From the NCBI GenBank assembly GCA_018376535.1, contig JAHABC010000001.1, positions 62,001 through 126,000 of the forward strand: DNA of 64,000 bases, given 5' to 3'. Under the pieces are notes generated by a model, which was not told the origin of the DNA, did not search any database, and saw nothing but the letters and a program-made list of their open reading frames with translations. The translations under genes were made by a program, and so were the position numbers. Source of the stretch: Ruminococcus sp. (lineage in GTDB: Bacteria > Bacillota > Clostridia > Oscillospirales > Ruminococcaceae). This document shows positions 51,797 through 59,426 of the stretch, piece after piece. Every line of letters begins with the position of its first letter. Position 1 is the stretch's first letter.

Positions 51797-51877
51797 GTAC
51801 TAAAAAAAATATTTTTATATACAAATCACGAATATATGTATATTTTAAAACTAAGATAGATTTTTTATAATAACTAT

Positions 51878-51915
51878 TGACATTCATTTCTATTTGTGAT
51901 ATCATTATGATATCA
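51878..51915 (+). promoter_or_regulatory. Distal promoter with duplicated palindromic operator
   Basis: TTGACA starts at 51878 and a TATCAT-like -10 follows after 17 bp. TGATATCA-TTA-TGATATCA (51897-51915), two copies of an 8-bp palindrome, overlaps the -10. Binding here would repress the XRE-MGT-ABC operon. Confidence 0.55.
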
Positions 51916-51971
51916 AAAAAATATCATCAAGCCGATATTTTAAAGTATTTTTATAAAAATGTAATATATAC

Positions 51972-52000
51972 TTGACATTTTGCAATTTCAATGATATAAT
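51972..52000 (+). promoter_or_regulatory. Main promoter of the XRE-MGT-ABC operon
   Basis: Perfect consensus TTGACA (51972-51977), 17 bp, TATAAT (51995-52000), 20 bases before the start codon of the regulator. Confidence 0.85.
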
Positions 52001-52019
52001 CTCTTTAAGAGGTGATTTA

Positions 52020-52217
52020 ATGGCAAAAAATTTGAAATTAAAATCTGCTAGAGCTTTGCTAGATATGACTCAACTTGACTTAGCTAATGCTGTAGGCGTT
52101 ACTAGACAGACTATAAGTGGTATTGAAAAGGGTGAATATAATCCATCTATTAAGTTGTGTATAGCTATTTGTAAGGTTCTAGGAAAAACTCTAAACGAAC
52201 TTTTTTGGGAGGATTGA
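52020..52217 (+). CDS. Small XRE-family regulator
   Basis: A 65-residue helix-turn-helix protein. The whole is one domain: LKSARALLDMTQLDLANAVG (helices 1-2), then VTRQTISGIEKGEYNPSIKL (recognition helix and turn), then the ending KVLGKTLNELFWED. This is the common small XRE form placed before membrane-protein operons in Firmicutes. I start it at the ATG at 52020 behind AAGAGGTGA; the frame continues upstream through the promoter. It most likely controls the operon it leads, possibly through the TGATATCA sites upstream. Confidence 0.88.
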   Translation: MAKNLKLKSARALLDMTQLDLANAVGVTRQTISGIEKGEYNPSIKLCIAICKVLGKTLNELFWED

Positions 52218-52223
52218 TTTTCT

Positions 52224-52655
52224 ATGAAATTAGATAATAAAGAATGTCAAATGTACGATGAAAGACAAATCCGTGAAAGAGGTATGATTTTTAAACTATC
52301 ATTCTTTATATTAGTATTTTATAATGTGATTACTGCTTTTCTTAGTGAATATACTCCATTTTGGTCAAAAAATTTCAGTCTTTTTCAAAGTAACTTTATT
52401 GGAATAATCTTTGCTACTACTATAGGTTCTATATTAATGATTACCAATAATGCATACATATCACCTATAAAGCCAACTATTTCGCATATTTCGATAGGTA
52501 TAATGACTATCTCTAGCATTGTAGCTTTGACTGGAAACGTTAAACATTTTGATTGGTTTAACATAATAATATCTATATGTATATTAATGATATGTTGTAC
52601 TTACTTCATAAAACTTTCTATGGATAAGAAAAATATCAATATTGATGAAGATTAA
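52224..52655 (+). CDS. Four-helix membrane protein of unknown function
   Basis: A 143-residue protein with four hydrophobic helices: LSFFILVFYNVITAFLS, FIGIIFATTIGSILMI, ISIGIMTISSIVALTG and IIISICILMICCTYFI. The N-terminus is charged (KECQMYDERQIRERGM), the C-terminus hydrophilic and acidic. A gene of this size and layout, directly after a small XRE gene, is common in Firmicutes and may modulate the regulator, but I do not know a function. Spacing to the regulator is 6 bases. Confidence 0.65.
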   Translation: MKLDNKECQMYDERQIRERGMIFKLSFFILVFYNVITAFLSEYTPFWSKNFSLFQSNFIGIIFATTIGSILMITNNAYISPIKPTISHISIGIMTISSIVALTGNVKHFDWFNIIISICILMICCTYFIKLSMDKKNINIDED

Positions 52656-52670
52656 AAAGGAGGCTATTTT

Positions 52671-53843
52671 ATGCCTAATATAGCATTTTTTAGTATATAC
52701 GCATACGGACACATAAATCCAACTTTGCCAGTAGTTAAGGAGTTAATCAATAGAGGCAATAAAGTCTGGTACTACTCTTTTAAAGAGTTCAAAAAAAAGA
52801 TTGAAAGCACTGGTGCTATATTCATAGAGTGTGATAAATATCTTCCACCACTAAACGATAAGGATACTAAAAAAATCGGTAAGGATTTTACTTTGCTAAT
52901 AGATATGTCTATAGATACTACTATAAATATGGAAAAAGACAATATATCTAAACAGTTGCAAGAGTTACATATTGATTGTATAGTATCGGATAGCATTTGT
53001 ACTTGGGGAAAACTATTTGCCCAAAAGTTAAATATATCTTATGTGTGTTCCACTACTACTTTTGCGTTTAATCAACACACGGTAAAACTAATGAAACAAA
53101 GTTTTTCTGAAATGTTCTATATGTTCAAAGGTATGCCAAAAATGATTAAAAAACTTCAAGAGTTAAAACCTCTAGGTTATAATGTGGATAAACCTCAAGA
53201 AATATTTTCAAATAATAACAACACTAACACTATAGTATATACTTCTAAAGAGTTTCAACCTATGGCAGATACCTTTTCTGATAAGTATGCTTTCATTGGA
53301 ACTTCTATATTTAAACCTATTGAACATCTTAAAAAAAATGACAAGAAAGTTGTTTATATATCTTTAGGAACTGTTCTAAATGATAACCTTGATTTCTATA
53401 AAAAATGTATCCTAGCTTTTAAAAATAGTAATCTAAAAGTTATTATATCCGTTGGTAAGAATACTGATATTTCTAAATTGGGAGATATTCCTGACAATTT
53501 TATAGTAAAAAATAGTGTAAATCAAGTTGCCGTGCTAGAAATCGCTGATTGCTTTATATCTCATAGTGGTATGAATAGTGTTAATGAAAGTCTATACTAT
53601 GGTGTCCCTATAATATTATATCCACAACATAGCGAAGAATTAGCAGTAACTAACAGAGTTATTGAGCTAGGTGCAGGTATACGATTAAAAAGACAATCTA
53701 CTAATTCAATCTACGATACAGTTATGGAAGTATTAAATAATACATCTTATAAAAATAATGCTCAAAAAATATCACAAGGATTAAAAAGTTCTGGTGGTGC
53801 AAAATCTGGAGCAGATTTCATTGAATCAATCATTAACAGATAA
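52671..53843 (+). CDS. MGT-type (macrolide-like) glycosyltransferase
   Basis: A 390-residue GT-B glycosyltransferase of the UDP-glucosyltransferase superfamily. N-terminal acceptor domain: FFSIYAYGHINPTLPVVKEL and the DSICTWG block. C-terminal donor domain: VVYISLGTVLND, then CFISHSGMNSVNESLYYGVP, the His/Ser-Gly-Gly/Met-N-S nucleotide-sugar motif, and YPQHSEELAVTNRV. These enzymes glucosylate lipophilic molecules such as macrolides. Its ribosome site AAAAGGAGGCTATTT is almost the same as that of the next gene, so both may be translated at similar rate. Linked to an ABC exporter, it suggests modification and export of a small molecule. Confidence 0.87.
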   Translation: MPNIAFFSIYAYGHINPTLPVVKELINRGNKVWYYSFKEFKKKIESTGAIFIECDKYLPPLNDKDTKKIGKDFTLLIDMSIDTTINMEKDNISKQLQELHIDCIVSDSICTWGKLFAQKLNISYVCSTTTFAFNQHTVKLMKQSFSEMFYMFKGMPKMIKKLQELKPLGYNVDKPQEIFSNNNNTNTIVYTSKEFQPMADTFSDKYAFIGTSIFKPIEHLKKNDKKVVYISLGTVLNDNLDFYKKCILAFKNSNLKVIISVGKNTDISKLGDIPDNFIVKNSVNQVAVLEIADCFISHSGMNSVNESLYYGVPIILYPQHSEELAVTNRVIELGAGIRLKRQSTNSIYDTVMEVLNNTSYKNNAQKISQGLKSSGGAKSGADFIESIINR

Positions 53844-53875
53844 CAATTGATAGTTATCTAAAAGGAGGCTATTTC

Positions 53876-54619
53876 ATGGCAATCTTAGAAGTAAAACATT
53901 TAAAGAAGCAGTATGGAAAATCCAAAATTTTTGCAGTAGATGATGTATCTTTTAGCATCAATGAGGGCGAAATATTTGCCTTAATAGGTTCTAATGGTGC
54001 AGGAAAGACTACTACTTTAAGAATGATATCCACACTGTTACAAGTATCCGATGGTGACGCAATAGTAAATGGATACAGTGTGATAACTCAACCCGATAAG
54101 GTTAGAGAATGTATTACATATCTTCCCGATGAGGCTGGTGCTTATAAAAATATGACTGGCTTAGGATATCTAAAATTTATGGCTGGAATGTTCTCTACAG
54201 ATACCAAAGTTATAAATGATTACGTTCAAACAGCTATTAAAACTTCCACACTAGGCGAACGCATTAATGATAAAATTTCTACATATAGTCGTGGTATGAT
54301 TAGAAAACTCTTACTATCTAGGGCAGTTATGACTAAACCAAAGCTATCCATATTAGATGAGGCTACTAGTGGTTTAGACGTTATCAATGCTTTGGAAATT
54401 CGCAAAATGATTAAGGATTTAGCTCATAATGAAAATATGTCATTCTTGTTGAGTTCTCACAATATGCTAGAGATTGAATATGTATCCGATAAGGTCGGAA
54501 TTATGGCTCATGGCAAGTTGATGGTAATAGGAACTCCTAACGAACTAAAAGAACGTTATAACGCTCCTAACCTTGAAGAAGTCTTTGAAAGAGTGGTGAA
54601 AAATAATGAAATTCTTTAA
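53876..54619 (+). CDS. ABC transporter ATP-binding protein (NatA-like)
   Basis: A 247-residue ABC ATPase. Walker A is LIGSNGAGKTTTLRM (about 37-50), signature is STYSRGMIRKL (in place of LSGGQ, as in the NatA/YxlF-like group), Walker B is KLSILDEATSGLD with the following SSHNMLEIEYVSDK. It energises the permease encoded by the overlapping next gene. ABC-2 systems of this kind export drugs, sodium, or lipids. The ATG lies behind AAAAGGAGGC. Overlap with the permease is 14 bases. Confidence 0.9.
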   Translation: MAILEVKHLKKQYGKSKIFAVDDVSFSINEGEIFALIGSNGAGKTTTLRMISTLLQVSDGDAIVNGYSVITQPDKVRECITYLPDEAGAYKNMTGLGYLKFMAGMFSTDTKVINDYVQTAIKTSTLGERINDKISTYSRGMIRKLLLSRAVMTKPKLSILDEATSGLDVINALEIRKMIKDLAHNENMSFLLSSHNMLEIEYVSDKVGIMAHGKLMVIGTPNELKERYNAPNLEEVFERVVKNNEIL

Positions 54620-55913
54620 TCTGTTCAAAAAAGAACTAAAAGAAATGTTCAATACTAATATGATACTCAGTTTAGTGATTTCTTTTACACTATTGATGGT
54701 TATTGGTCAGTTTATGCAATCCAGTATGGATAGTATGGAAGAAAATAATACATCTATAACTATATGCGATATTGATAATACTGAATTTACATCTAAAATA
54801 ATTAAAAACCTAGAGGACATAGGCTACAAGATAAAAGAAGTATCTATTACAGACTATTCCGATGATATATACATATCGCAACAGACCAGTAGTAAGAATA
54901 TATTAGTAATTCCTAAAGGATTTACTAATAATATCGAAAATGGTGAAATGGCTACTATAAAAAATATCGGTAAAGTTGAAGGAAATTCCATAATGGCTCA
55001 ACTAGAAAATAGTTCTTATAGTACGGCTATAAGTGATATATCTAATATTATTAAAGATATACTTATAGAACAAAAGACAGATTTCTCCTCTAGTGATTTG
55101 GAACTTTTAAACAATCCAGTAACTTTAGATGAGGTTACTGTAGTAGGTAATAAATCGGAAGATATAAGTGCTTCTATGGTAAGTAGTGTAATATCATCAC
55201 AAGGAACTTTTGTACCTATAATAATATTTGTAATAATAGTGTTTGCATCACAAATGATAGTAACTGCTATATCCACTGAAAAGATTGATAAAACTTTAGA
55301 AACGTTACTATCCACACCAATATCAAGAGTATCCATATTAAGTGCCAAGATGCTATCTGCTGGATTAGTTTCTCTTATAAGTGCCATGGTATATATGTTA
55401 GGATTTAGTATGTCGATGGGTTCAGTAATAAGCGAAAACACTCAAGATATAACTAGTTCAGTGATGCCCACTACTATGGCTATGATATCTTTAGGTTTGA
55501 CTTTAACCCCTTTTGATTACGTTATAATAGGTCTAAACATATTTCTAAGCATTATGATTGCTCTTTCAATATCCATGATGCTAGGCGTTATGGTAAACGA
55601 TATAAAATCTACGCAGATAGTTCTAATGCCTGTAATGTTCATGACTATGATACCTTACTTTATATCTTACTTTGCCGATATAAATACAATATCACCTATA
55701 CTAAAAGCAATATTAAATTTAATACCATTTACACATACGTTTAATATTACTAATAATATAATGTTCAATCATGTATCTAACGTGTGGTTAGGAACTGCAT
55801 ATCAATTGATATTCTTAGTAGTATGTATGTTCTTTGCAGTAAAGCTATTCAAATCCGATAAGATTTTAACTGCTAGTATAAACTTCAGCAGAAAGAAAAA
55901 ATCTAATGGATAG
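54606..55913 (+). CDS. ABC-2 type permease (NatB-like)
   Basis: A 435-residue membrane protein. TM1 lies at about 17-35 (MILSLVISFTLLMVIGQF), followed by an extracytoplasmic domain of some 165 residues, then five helices in the second half (FVPIIIFVIIVFASQMIVTA, GLVSLISAMVYMLGFSM, IGLNIFLSIMIALSISMMLG, VLMPVMFMTMIPYFISYF and AYQLIFLVVCMFFAVKLF). This is the architecture of NatB-type exporters. Together with the ATPase it forms a homodimeric or 2+2 pump. Its 3' end is followed at once by a TTTAAG-type promoter. Confidence 0.87.
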   Translation: MKFFNLFKKELKEMFNTNMILSLVISFTLLMVIGQFMQSSMDSMEENNTSITICDIDNTEFTSKIIKNLEDIGYKIKEVSITDYSDDIYISQQTSSKNILVIPKGFTNNIENGEMATIKNIGKVEGNSIMAQLENSSYSTAISDISNIIKDILIEQKTDFSSSDLELLNNPVTLDEVTVVGNKSEDISASMVSSVISSQGTFVPIIIFVIIVFASQMIVTAISTEKIDKTLETLLSTPISRVSILSAKMLSAGLVSLISAMVYMLGFSMSMGSVISENTQDITSSVMPTTMAMISLGLTLTPFDYVIIGLNIFLSIMIALSISMMLGVMVNDIKSTQIVLMPVMFMTMIPYFISYFADINTISPILKAILNLIPFTHTFNITNNIMFNHVSNVWLGTAYQLIFLVVCMFFAVKLFKSDKILTASINFSRKKKSNG

Positions 55914-55914
55914 A

Positions 55915-55947
55915 TTTAAGACTATTTTAAGTATCAAGGGGTATAAT
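55915..55947 (+). promoter_or_regulatory. TTTAAG-type promoter after the permease gene
   Basis: TTTAAG (55915-55920), 5 bp, TTTAAG (55926-55931), 10 bp, TATAAT (55942-55947). It has the same spacing as the response-regulator promoter. Confidence 0.65.
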
Positions 55948-55953
55948 ATAATC

Positions 55954-56036
55954 ATAGATTAAACTTATGCCCCCTATTAATAATAATATATAATCATAAG
56001 TGCCATTGATAACTAGTAGATATCAATGGCATTTGT
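55954..56036 (+). ncRNA. Candidate small RNA between the permease and VTC genes
   Basis: The promoter at 55915-55947 would start a transcript near 55954 that has no plausible gene: only an 8-codon frame without a ribosome site. About 45 bases later a hairpin (AGTGCCATTGAT / ATCAATGGCATT, 55999-56033) could end it, although its U-run is weak. Alternatively this is a second, distal promoter of the VTC operon. Confidence 0.35.
55999..56036 (+). terminator. Hairpin, probable weak terminator
   Basis: AGTGCCATTGAT pairs with ATCAATGGCATT with one G-T pair; tail TGTGTTG is poor in U. Confidence 0.5.
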
Positions 56037-56111
56037 GTTGTAAGTGTGAATTTGTTACGGTTATATGAAAGTTTATTGAAATATTAAATATCTGTAAAAT
56101 TGATATTAAAC

Positions 56112-56149
56112 TTTAAGATTATTTTAAGACTACTCGATTATACTATAAT
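56112..56149 (+). promoter_or_regulatory. TTTAAG-type promoter of the VTC-DUF4956 genes
   Basis: TTTAAG (56112-56117), 5 bp, TTTAAG (56123-56128), 10 bp, TATACT (56139-56144); an overlapping TATAAT is at 56144-56149. Same architecture as 51246-51278 and 55915-55947. Confidence 0.68.
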
Positions 56150-56192
56150 CAAAGAAAACGTTATACATACTTTTTAGAAAGGTGCTGATATT

Positions 56193-56960
56193 ATGGCAAT
56201 TAGAACTTTTAAACGTAAAGAAATAAAGTTTCTACTAACCGATGAACAGTATAAGGCTTTAATTCCAGTATTAGAACAGTATATGCGTCCAGATGAGTAT
56301 TGCATAGATGGTAAAGAATATGGAATATATAATATATACTACGATACTGACGACAACTACTTGATTAGACAAAGTCTTGCTAAACCTTATTACAAGGAAA
56401 AACTTCGCCTTAGAAGTTACTACTCCCCCGCTAAACCTAGCGACAAAGTCTTTCTTGAGATTAAAAAGAAAGTCGGTGGCATAGTAGTAAAAAGACGTGT
56501 TACTATGACTTTGGAACAAGCTACTAAGTATATCGAAACTTGTGAAAAACCAATATCGAATAAGTATATACAAAATCAAGTTTTTGCTGAGTTAGATGCT
56601 TTTCTAAATAAGTATAAAGTAACTCCAAAGCAGTACATTAGCTACAAGCGTCAAGCATACTTCGGAAAAGATGACAATAACTTCAGGGTTACCTTCGATA
56701 GAAACATAACTACTAGAAGAAATGATTTAAGATTAAGTTCTAATAGTTATGGTTGGCAGATAATAAATACTACTCAACATTTAATGGAAGTAAAAATATC
56801 GCAAGGCATTCCACTATGGTTAGCTAATGCTATGGCAGAATTAGGCATATTTAGAACTAGCTTTTCTAAATATGGTACTGGATATATGCAATATGTATAC
56901 TATCAACTACATAACGCCAAAGAAGATACTAATGAAAGAAAGGTGATTTCAATTGCTTAA
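56193..56960 (+). CDS. VTC-domain (polyphosphate polymerase-like) protein
   Basis: A 255-residue protein with the VTC fold. The N-terminal strand FKRKEIKFLLTDEQYKAL, the block IYNIYYDTDDNYLIRQSL, the basic pair EKLRLRSYY and VFLEIKKKVGGIVVKRRV give the charged tunnel residues of polyphosphate polymerases. It ends LPKYGT-like (FSKYGTGYMQYVY). In yeast such proteins make polyphosphate from ATP; in bacteria the activity is mostly untested. AGAAAGGTGC precedes the ATG. It overlaps the DUF4956 gene by eight bases. The CotH-like third gene usually found with these two is missing. Confidence 0.85.
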   Translation: MAIRTFKRKEIKFLLTDEQYKALIPVLEQYMRPDEYCIDGKEYGIYNIYYDTDDNYLIRQSLAKPYYKEKLRLRSYYSPAKPSDKVFLEIKKKVGGIVVKRRVTMTLEQATKYIETCEKPISNKYIQNQVFAELDAFLNKYKVTPKQYISYKRQAYFGKDDNNFRVTFDRNITTRRNDLRLSSNSYGWQIINTTQHLMEVKISQGIPLWLANAMAELGIFRTSFSKYGTGYMQYVYYQLHNAKEDTNERKVISIA

Positions 56961-57669
56961 CTTAAATGCAATTACTCTAAGTGTAAGTGATATCTTAACA
57001 CAAACTAGTGAAAGTTCGTCTGTAGATGTTAAAAGTTTTTTAATATCCACAATATGTTCTATAGTAATAGGTTTTATAATAAGTGGAATATATATGTTTA
57101 CTCACAAAAAAACTGGCTTTGAACAGAGCAATGTAATAACTATAGTAGCTCTTCCAGTGGTAGTAGGAACTATTATAATGTTAGTAGGAAATACTGCTCA
57201 AGCGTTCAGCCTTGCTGGAGTTTTCTCCTTAGTAAGATTTAGGTCTGGTTCTATAGATACTAGCGATATATGTTATATATTCTTTAGTGTTGCTACTGGC
57301 CTAGCTTGTGGTACTGGATACGTTCAATATGCTTTCCTATTTTTGATACTATTAGGTATAGTTCTACTAGTTATGAACAAGCTAAACTTTGGAAAACCTA
57401 TTAGTTCACATATGACTTTAAAAATTTCTATCCCAGAAGATTTAAACTATCTAGGCTTATTTGATAGCGTATTAGATAAATATTGTACATCTTGGAATTT
57501 ACAACGTGTTAAAACTACTGAATTTGGTAGTCTATTCGATTTAGTATTCAATGTAGAAGTTAGCAATCTAGCCGACCAAAAGAAGTTCTTAGATGAGTTA
57601 AGAACTTTAAACGGTAACTTAAATATCACTTTGGTACTAAATCGCAAAGATGATAAAATTTACGCTTAA
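56953..57669 (+). CDS. DUF4956 membrane protein
   Basis: A 238-residue protein with an N-terminal hydrophobic half of about four helices (LISTICSIVIGFIISGIYMF, VITIVALPVVVGTIIMLVG, SLAGVFSLVRFRSGS, YAFLFLILLGIVLLVM) and a soluble C-terminal domain of about 90 residues with a ferredoxin-like strand pattern. SLVRFRSGSIDTSDI is the diagnostic DUF4956 motif. The start is TTG at 56953, inside the end of the VTC gene behind AAAGGTGATT. DUF4956 and VTC proteins almost always occur together, so they probably form a membrane complex. Function unknown. Confidence 0.85.
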   Translation: MLNLNAITLSVSDILTQTSESSSVDVKSFLISTICSIVIGFIISGIYMFTHKKTGFEQSNVITIVALPVVVGTIIMLVGNTAQAFSLAGVFSLVRFRSGSIDTSDICYIFFSVATGLACGTGYVQYAFLFLILLGIVLLVMNKLNFGKPISSHMTLKISIPEDLNYLGLFDSVLDKYCTSWNLQRVKTTEFGSLFDLVFNVEVSNLADQKKFLDELRTLNGNLNITLVLNRKDDKIYA

Positions 57670-57712
57670 ACCTCTTAAAAAGATTTCATATATTCACACT
57701 CTCGAAAAAACT

Positions 57713-57735
57713 AGGTGGAGCTATCCACCTTGTTT
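57713..57735 (+). terminator. Terminator after DUF4956
   Basis: AGGTGGA / TATCCACCT stem followed by TGTTTGTTAT. Confidence 0.65.
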
Positions 57736-57782
57736 GTTATATAAGCTATTAGATAATTGTTTTTCATAATATTTTCCTTTCG

Positions 57783-57828
57783 ATATCCAAAGTGGAACTA
57801 ACCTTTCACTTTGGATATTTTAATCTTT
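57783..57828 (+). terminator. Second strong hairpin before the metK riboswitch
   Basis: ATATCCAAAGTG and CACTTTGGATAT form a perfect 12-bp stem with a 12-base loop, then TTTAATCTTTT. Either a back-up terminator or the end of a short RNA that starts between the two hairpins. The flanking 57836-57863 holds nothing else visible. Confidence 0.65.
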
Positions 57829-57863
57829 TGAGTTAGCATAGACTAACTGAAATAACATTTCTG

Positions 57864-57892
57864 TTGACATTTATCTTTTTTTAGAGTATAAT
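57864..57892 (+). promoter_or_regulatory. Promoter of the metK riboswitch transcript
   Basis: TTGACA (57864-57869), 17 bp, TATAAT (57887-57892). Confidence 0.85.
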
Positions 57893-57907
57893 GTACTTGT
57901 TGACATA

Positions 57908-58071
57908 TCAAGAGAGGCTGAGAAAACAGGTTCTATGATGCCCAGCAACCTAACTAATACCACTTAGTATTAGGAAAGGTGCTAACTCCTGCGGATATAT
58001 CCGAAAGATATGTATACTTTCATTTAGAAATTATGCGTTTCGGAAAAATTATCTCCGAAACGCTTTTATTT
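57908..58071 (+). promoter_or_regulatory. SAM-I (S-box) riboswitch with terminator
   Basis: The aptamer has the conserved ATCAAGAGAGGCTGAG (P1 and K-turn side), GATGCCCAGCAACC and AAGGTGCTAACTCCTGCGG blocks, ending near 58013. The expression platform has the terminator GCGTTTCGGA / TCCGAAACGC (58035-58063) with TTTTATTT. SAM binding should favour the terminator, so metK is shut off when SAM is plentiful. Confidence 0.95.
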
Positions 58072-58103
58072 ACTCTATAATCAGAAAGGATTGTTTTTAT
58101 AAT

Positions 58104-59291
58104 ATGGAAAGAAGATTGTTTACTTCTGAATCTGTTACTGAAGGTCACCCAGACAAAATATGCGACCAAATTTCAGATGCTATCTTAGATGCTATTCTAG
58201 AAAAGGATAACCTTGCTCGTGTAGCTTGTGAAACTTGTACCACTACTGGTATAGTTATGTGTATGGGTGAAATATCCACTAAGGCTTATGTAGATATACC
58301 ATCTATAGTTAGAAACGTTATCACTGATATAGGTTACGACAGAGCTAAGTACGGCTTTGATGGTCATACTTGTTCAGTACTAACTGCTATAGATGAACAA
58401 TCAAGAGATATCGCCATGGGCGTAAATGAGTCTCAAGAACACAAAGACGGTAACTGCACCGACGAAAATATGACTGGTGCTGGTGACCAAGGTATTATGT
58501 TCGGTTTTGCTTGTAATGAAACTCCTGAACTAATGCCAATGCCAATATCATTGGCTCATAAGTTAGCTAGAAAGTTAACTGAAGTTAGAAAGAATGGTAC
58601 TCTTAAATACCTTCGTCCAGATGGTAAGACTCAAGTTACTATCGAATATGATGAAAATAACAAGCCTGTTCGTGTAGATACTATCGTAATATCTTCTCAA
58701 CACTCCCCTGAAATTTCTACCGAACAGATTAGAAAAGATATCATTGAATACGTTATAAAGCCTGTTATCTCTGCTGACCTAATGGACGATAATACTATTA
58801 TATATGTAAATCCAACTGGCAGATTTGTCGTTGGTGGTCCTCAAGGCGATAGTGGTCTTACTGGTAGAAAGATTATCGTTGATACTTATGGTGGTTATTC
58901 ACGTCATGGTGGCGGTGCTTTTTCTGGTAAAGACCCTACTAAAGTTGACCGTTCAGCTACATATATGGCTAGATATGTTGCTAAAAATATCGTAGCTAGT
59001 GGCATTGCTGAAAAGTGTGAAGTTCAACTTGCATATGCCATTGGCGTTGCTAAACCCGTATCCGTATTAGTAGATACTTTTGGTACTGGTAAAGTTTCCG
59101 ATGACGAAATTTCAAAGGTAGTTAAAAAGTTATTCGATTTAAGACCTGCATCTATTATTAAGACTCTTGACTTGAGAAAACCTCAATACAGAAAGTTAGC
59201 TAGTTACGGTCACATGGGCAGAGAAGACCTCGGCGTAGCTTGGGAAAAAACTGATATGGCTGACACTATCAAGAAAGAACTTGGTCTTTAA
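58104..59291 (+). CDS. metK: S-adenosylmethionine synthetase
   Basis: A 395-residue MAT. FTSESVTEGHPDKICDQISD at the N-terminus carries the ATP-binding His and Asp. Others are GAGDQGIMFGFACNETPELM, the loop SGLTGRKIIVDTYGG followed by GGGAFSGKDPTKVDRSATY, and the ending HMGREDLGVAWEKTD. It makes SAM from methionine and ATP, which feeds the radical SAM maturase and the methylase in this window. Regulated by the riboswitch in its leader. AAAGGATTG precedes the ATG at 58104. Confidence 0.97.
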   Translation: MERRLFTSESVTEGHPDKICDQISDAILDAILEKDNLARVACETCTTTGIVMCMGEISTKAYVDIPSIVRNVITDIGYDRAKYGFDGHTCSVLTAIDEQSRDIAMGVNESQEHKDGNCTDENMTGAGDQGIMFGFACNETPELMPMPISLAHKLARKLTEVRKNGTLKYLRPDGKTQVTIEYDENNKPVRVDTIVISSQHSPEISTEQIRKDIIEYVIKPVISADLMDDNTIIYVNPTGRFVVGGPQGDSGLTGRKIIVDTYGGYSRHGGGAFSGKDPTKVDRSATYMARYVAKNIVASGIAEKCEVQLAYAIGVAKPVSVLVDTFGTGKVSDDEISKVVKKLFDLRPASIIKTLDLRKPQYRKLASYGHMGREDLGVAWEKTDMADTIKKELGL

Positions 59292-59311
59292 TTATTAATT
59301 TAAATATGCTA

Positions 59312-59350
59312 ATCGGGACGGCTTTTTTTGTCGTTCCGATTTATTAACTT
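59312..59350 (+). terminator. Terminator of metK
   Basis: ATCGGGACG pairs with CGTTCCGAT, and TTATTAACTTTT follows. GGAACG-type stem again. Confidence 0.75.
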
Positions 59351-59426
59351 TTGATGTTCTAAAGTGTTAAATAACCTCATAAGATGTATTAAAGATACTA
59401 TGTAATCAAAGAAAGGACAATCAAAG

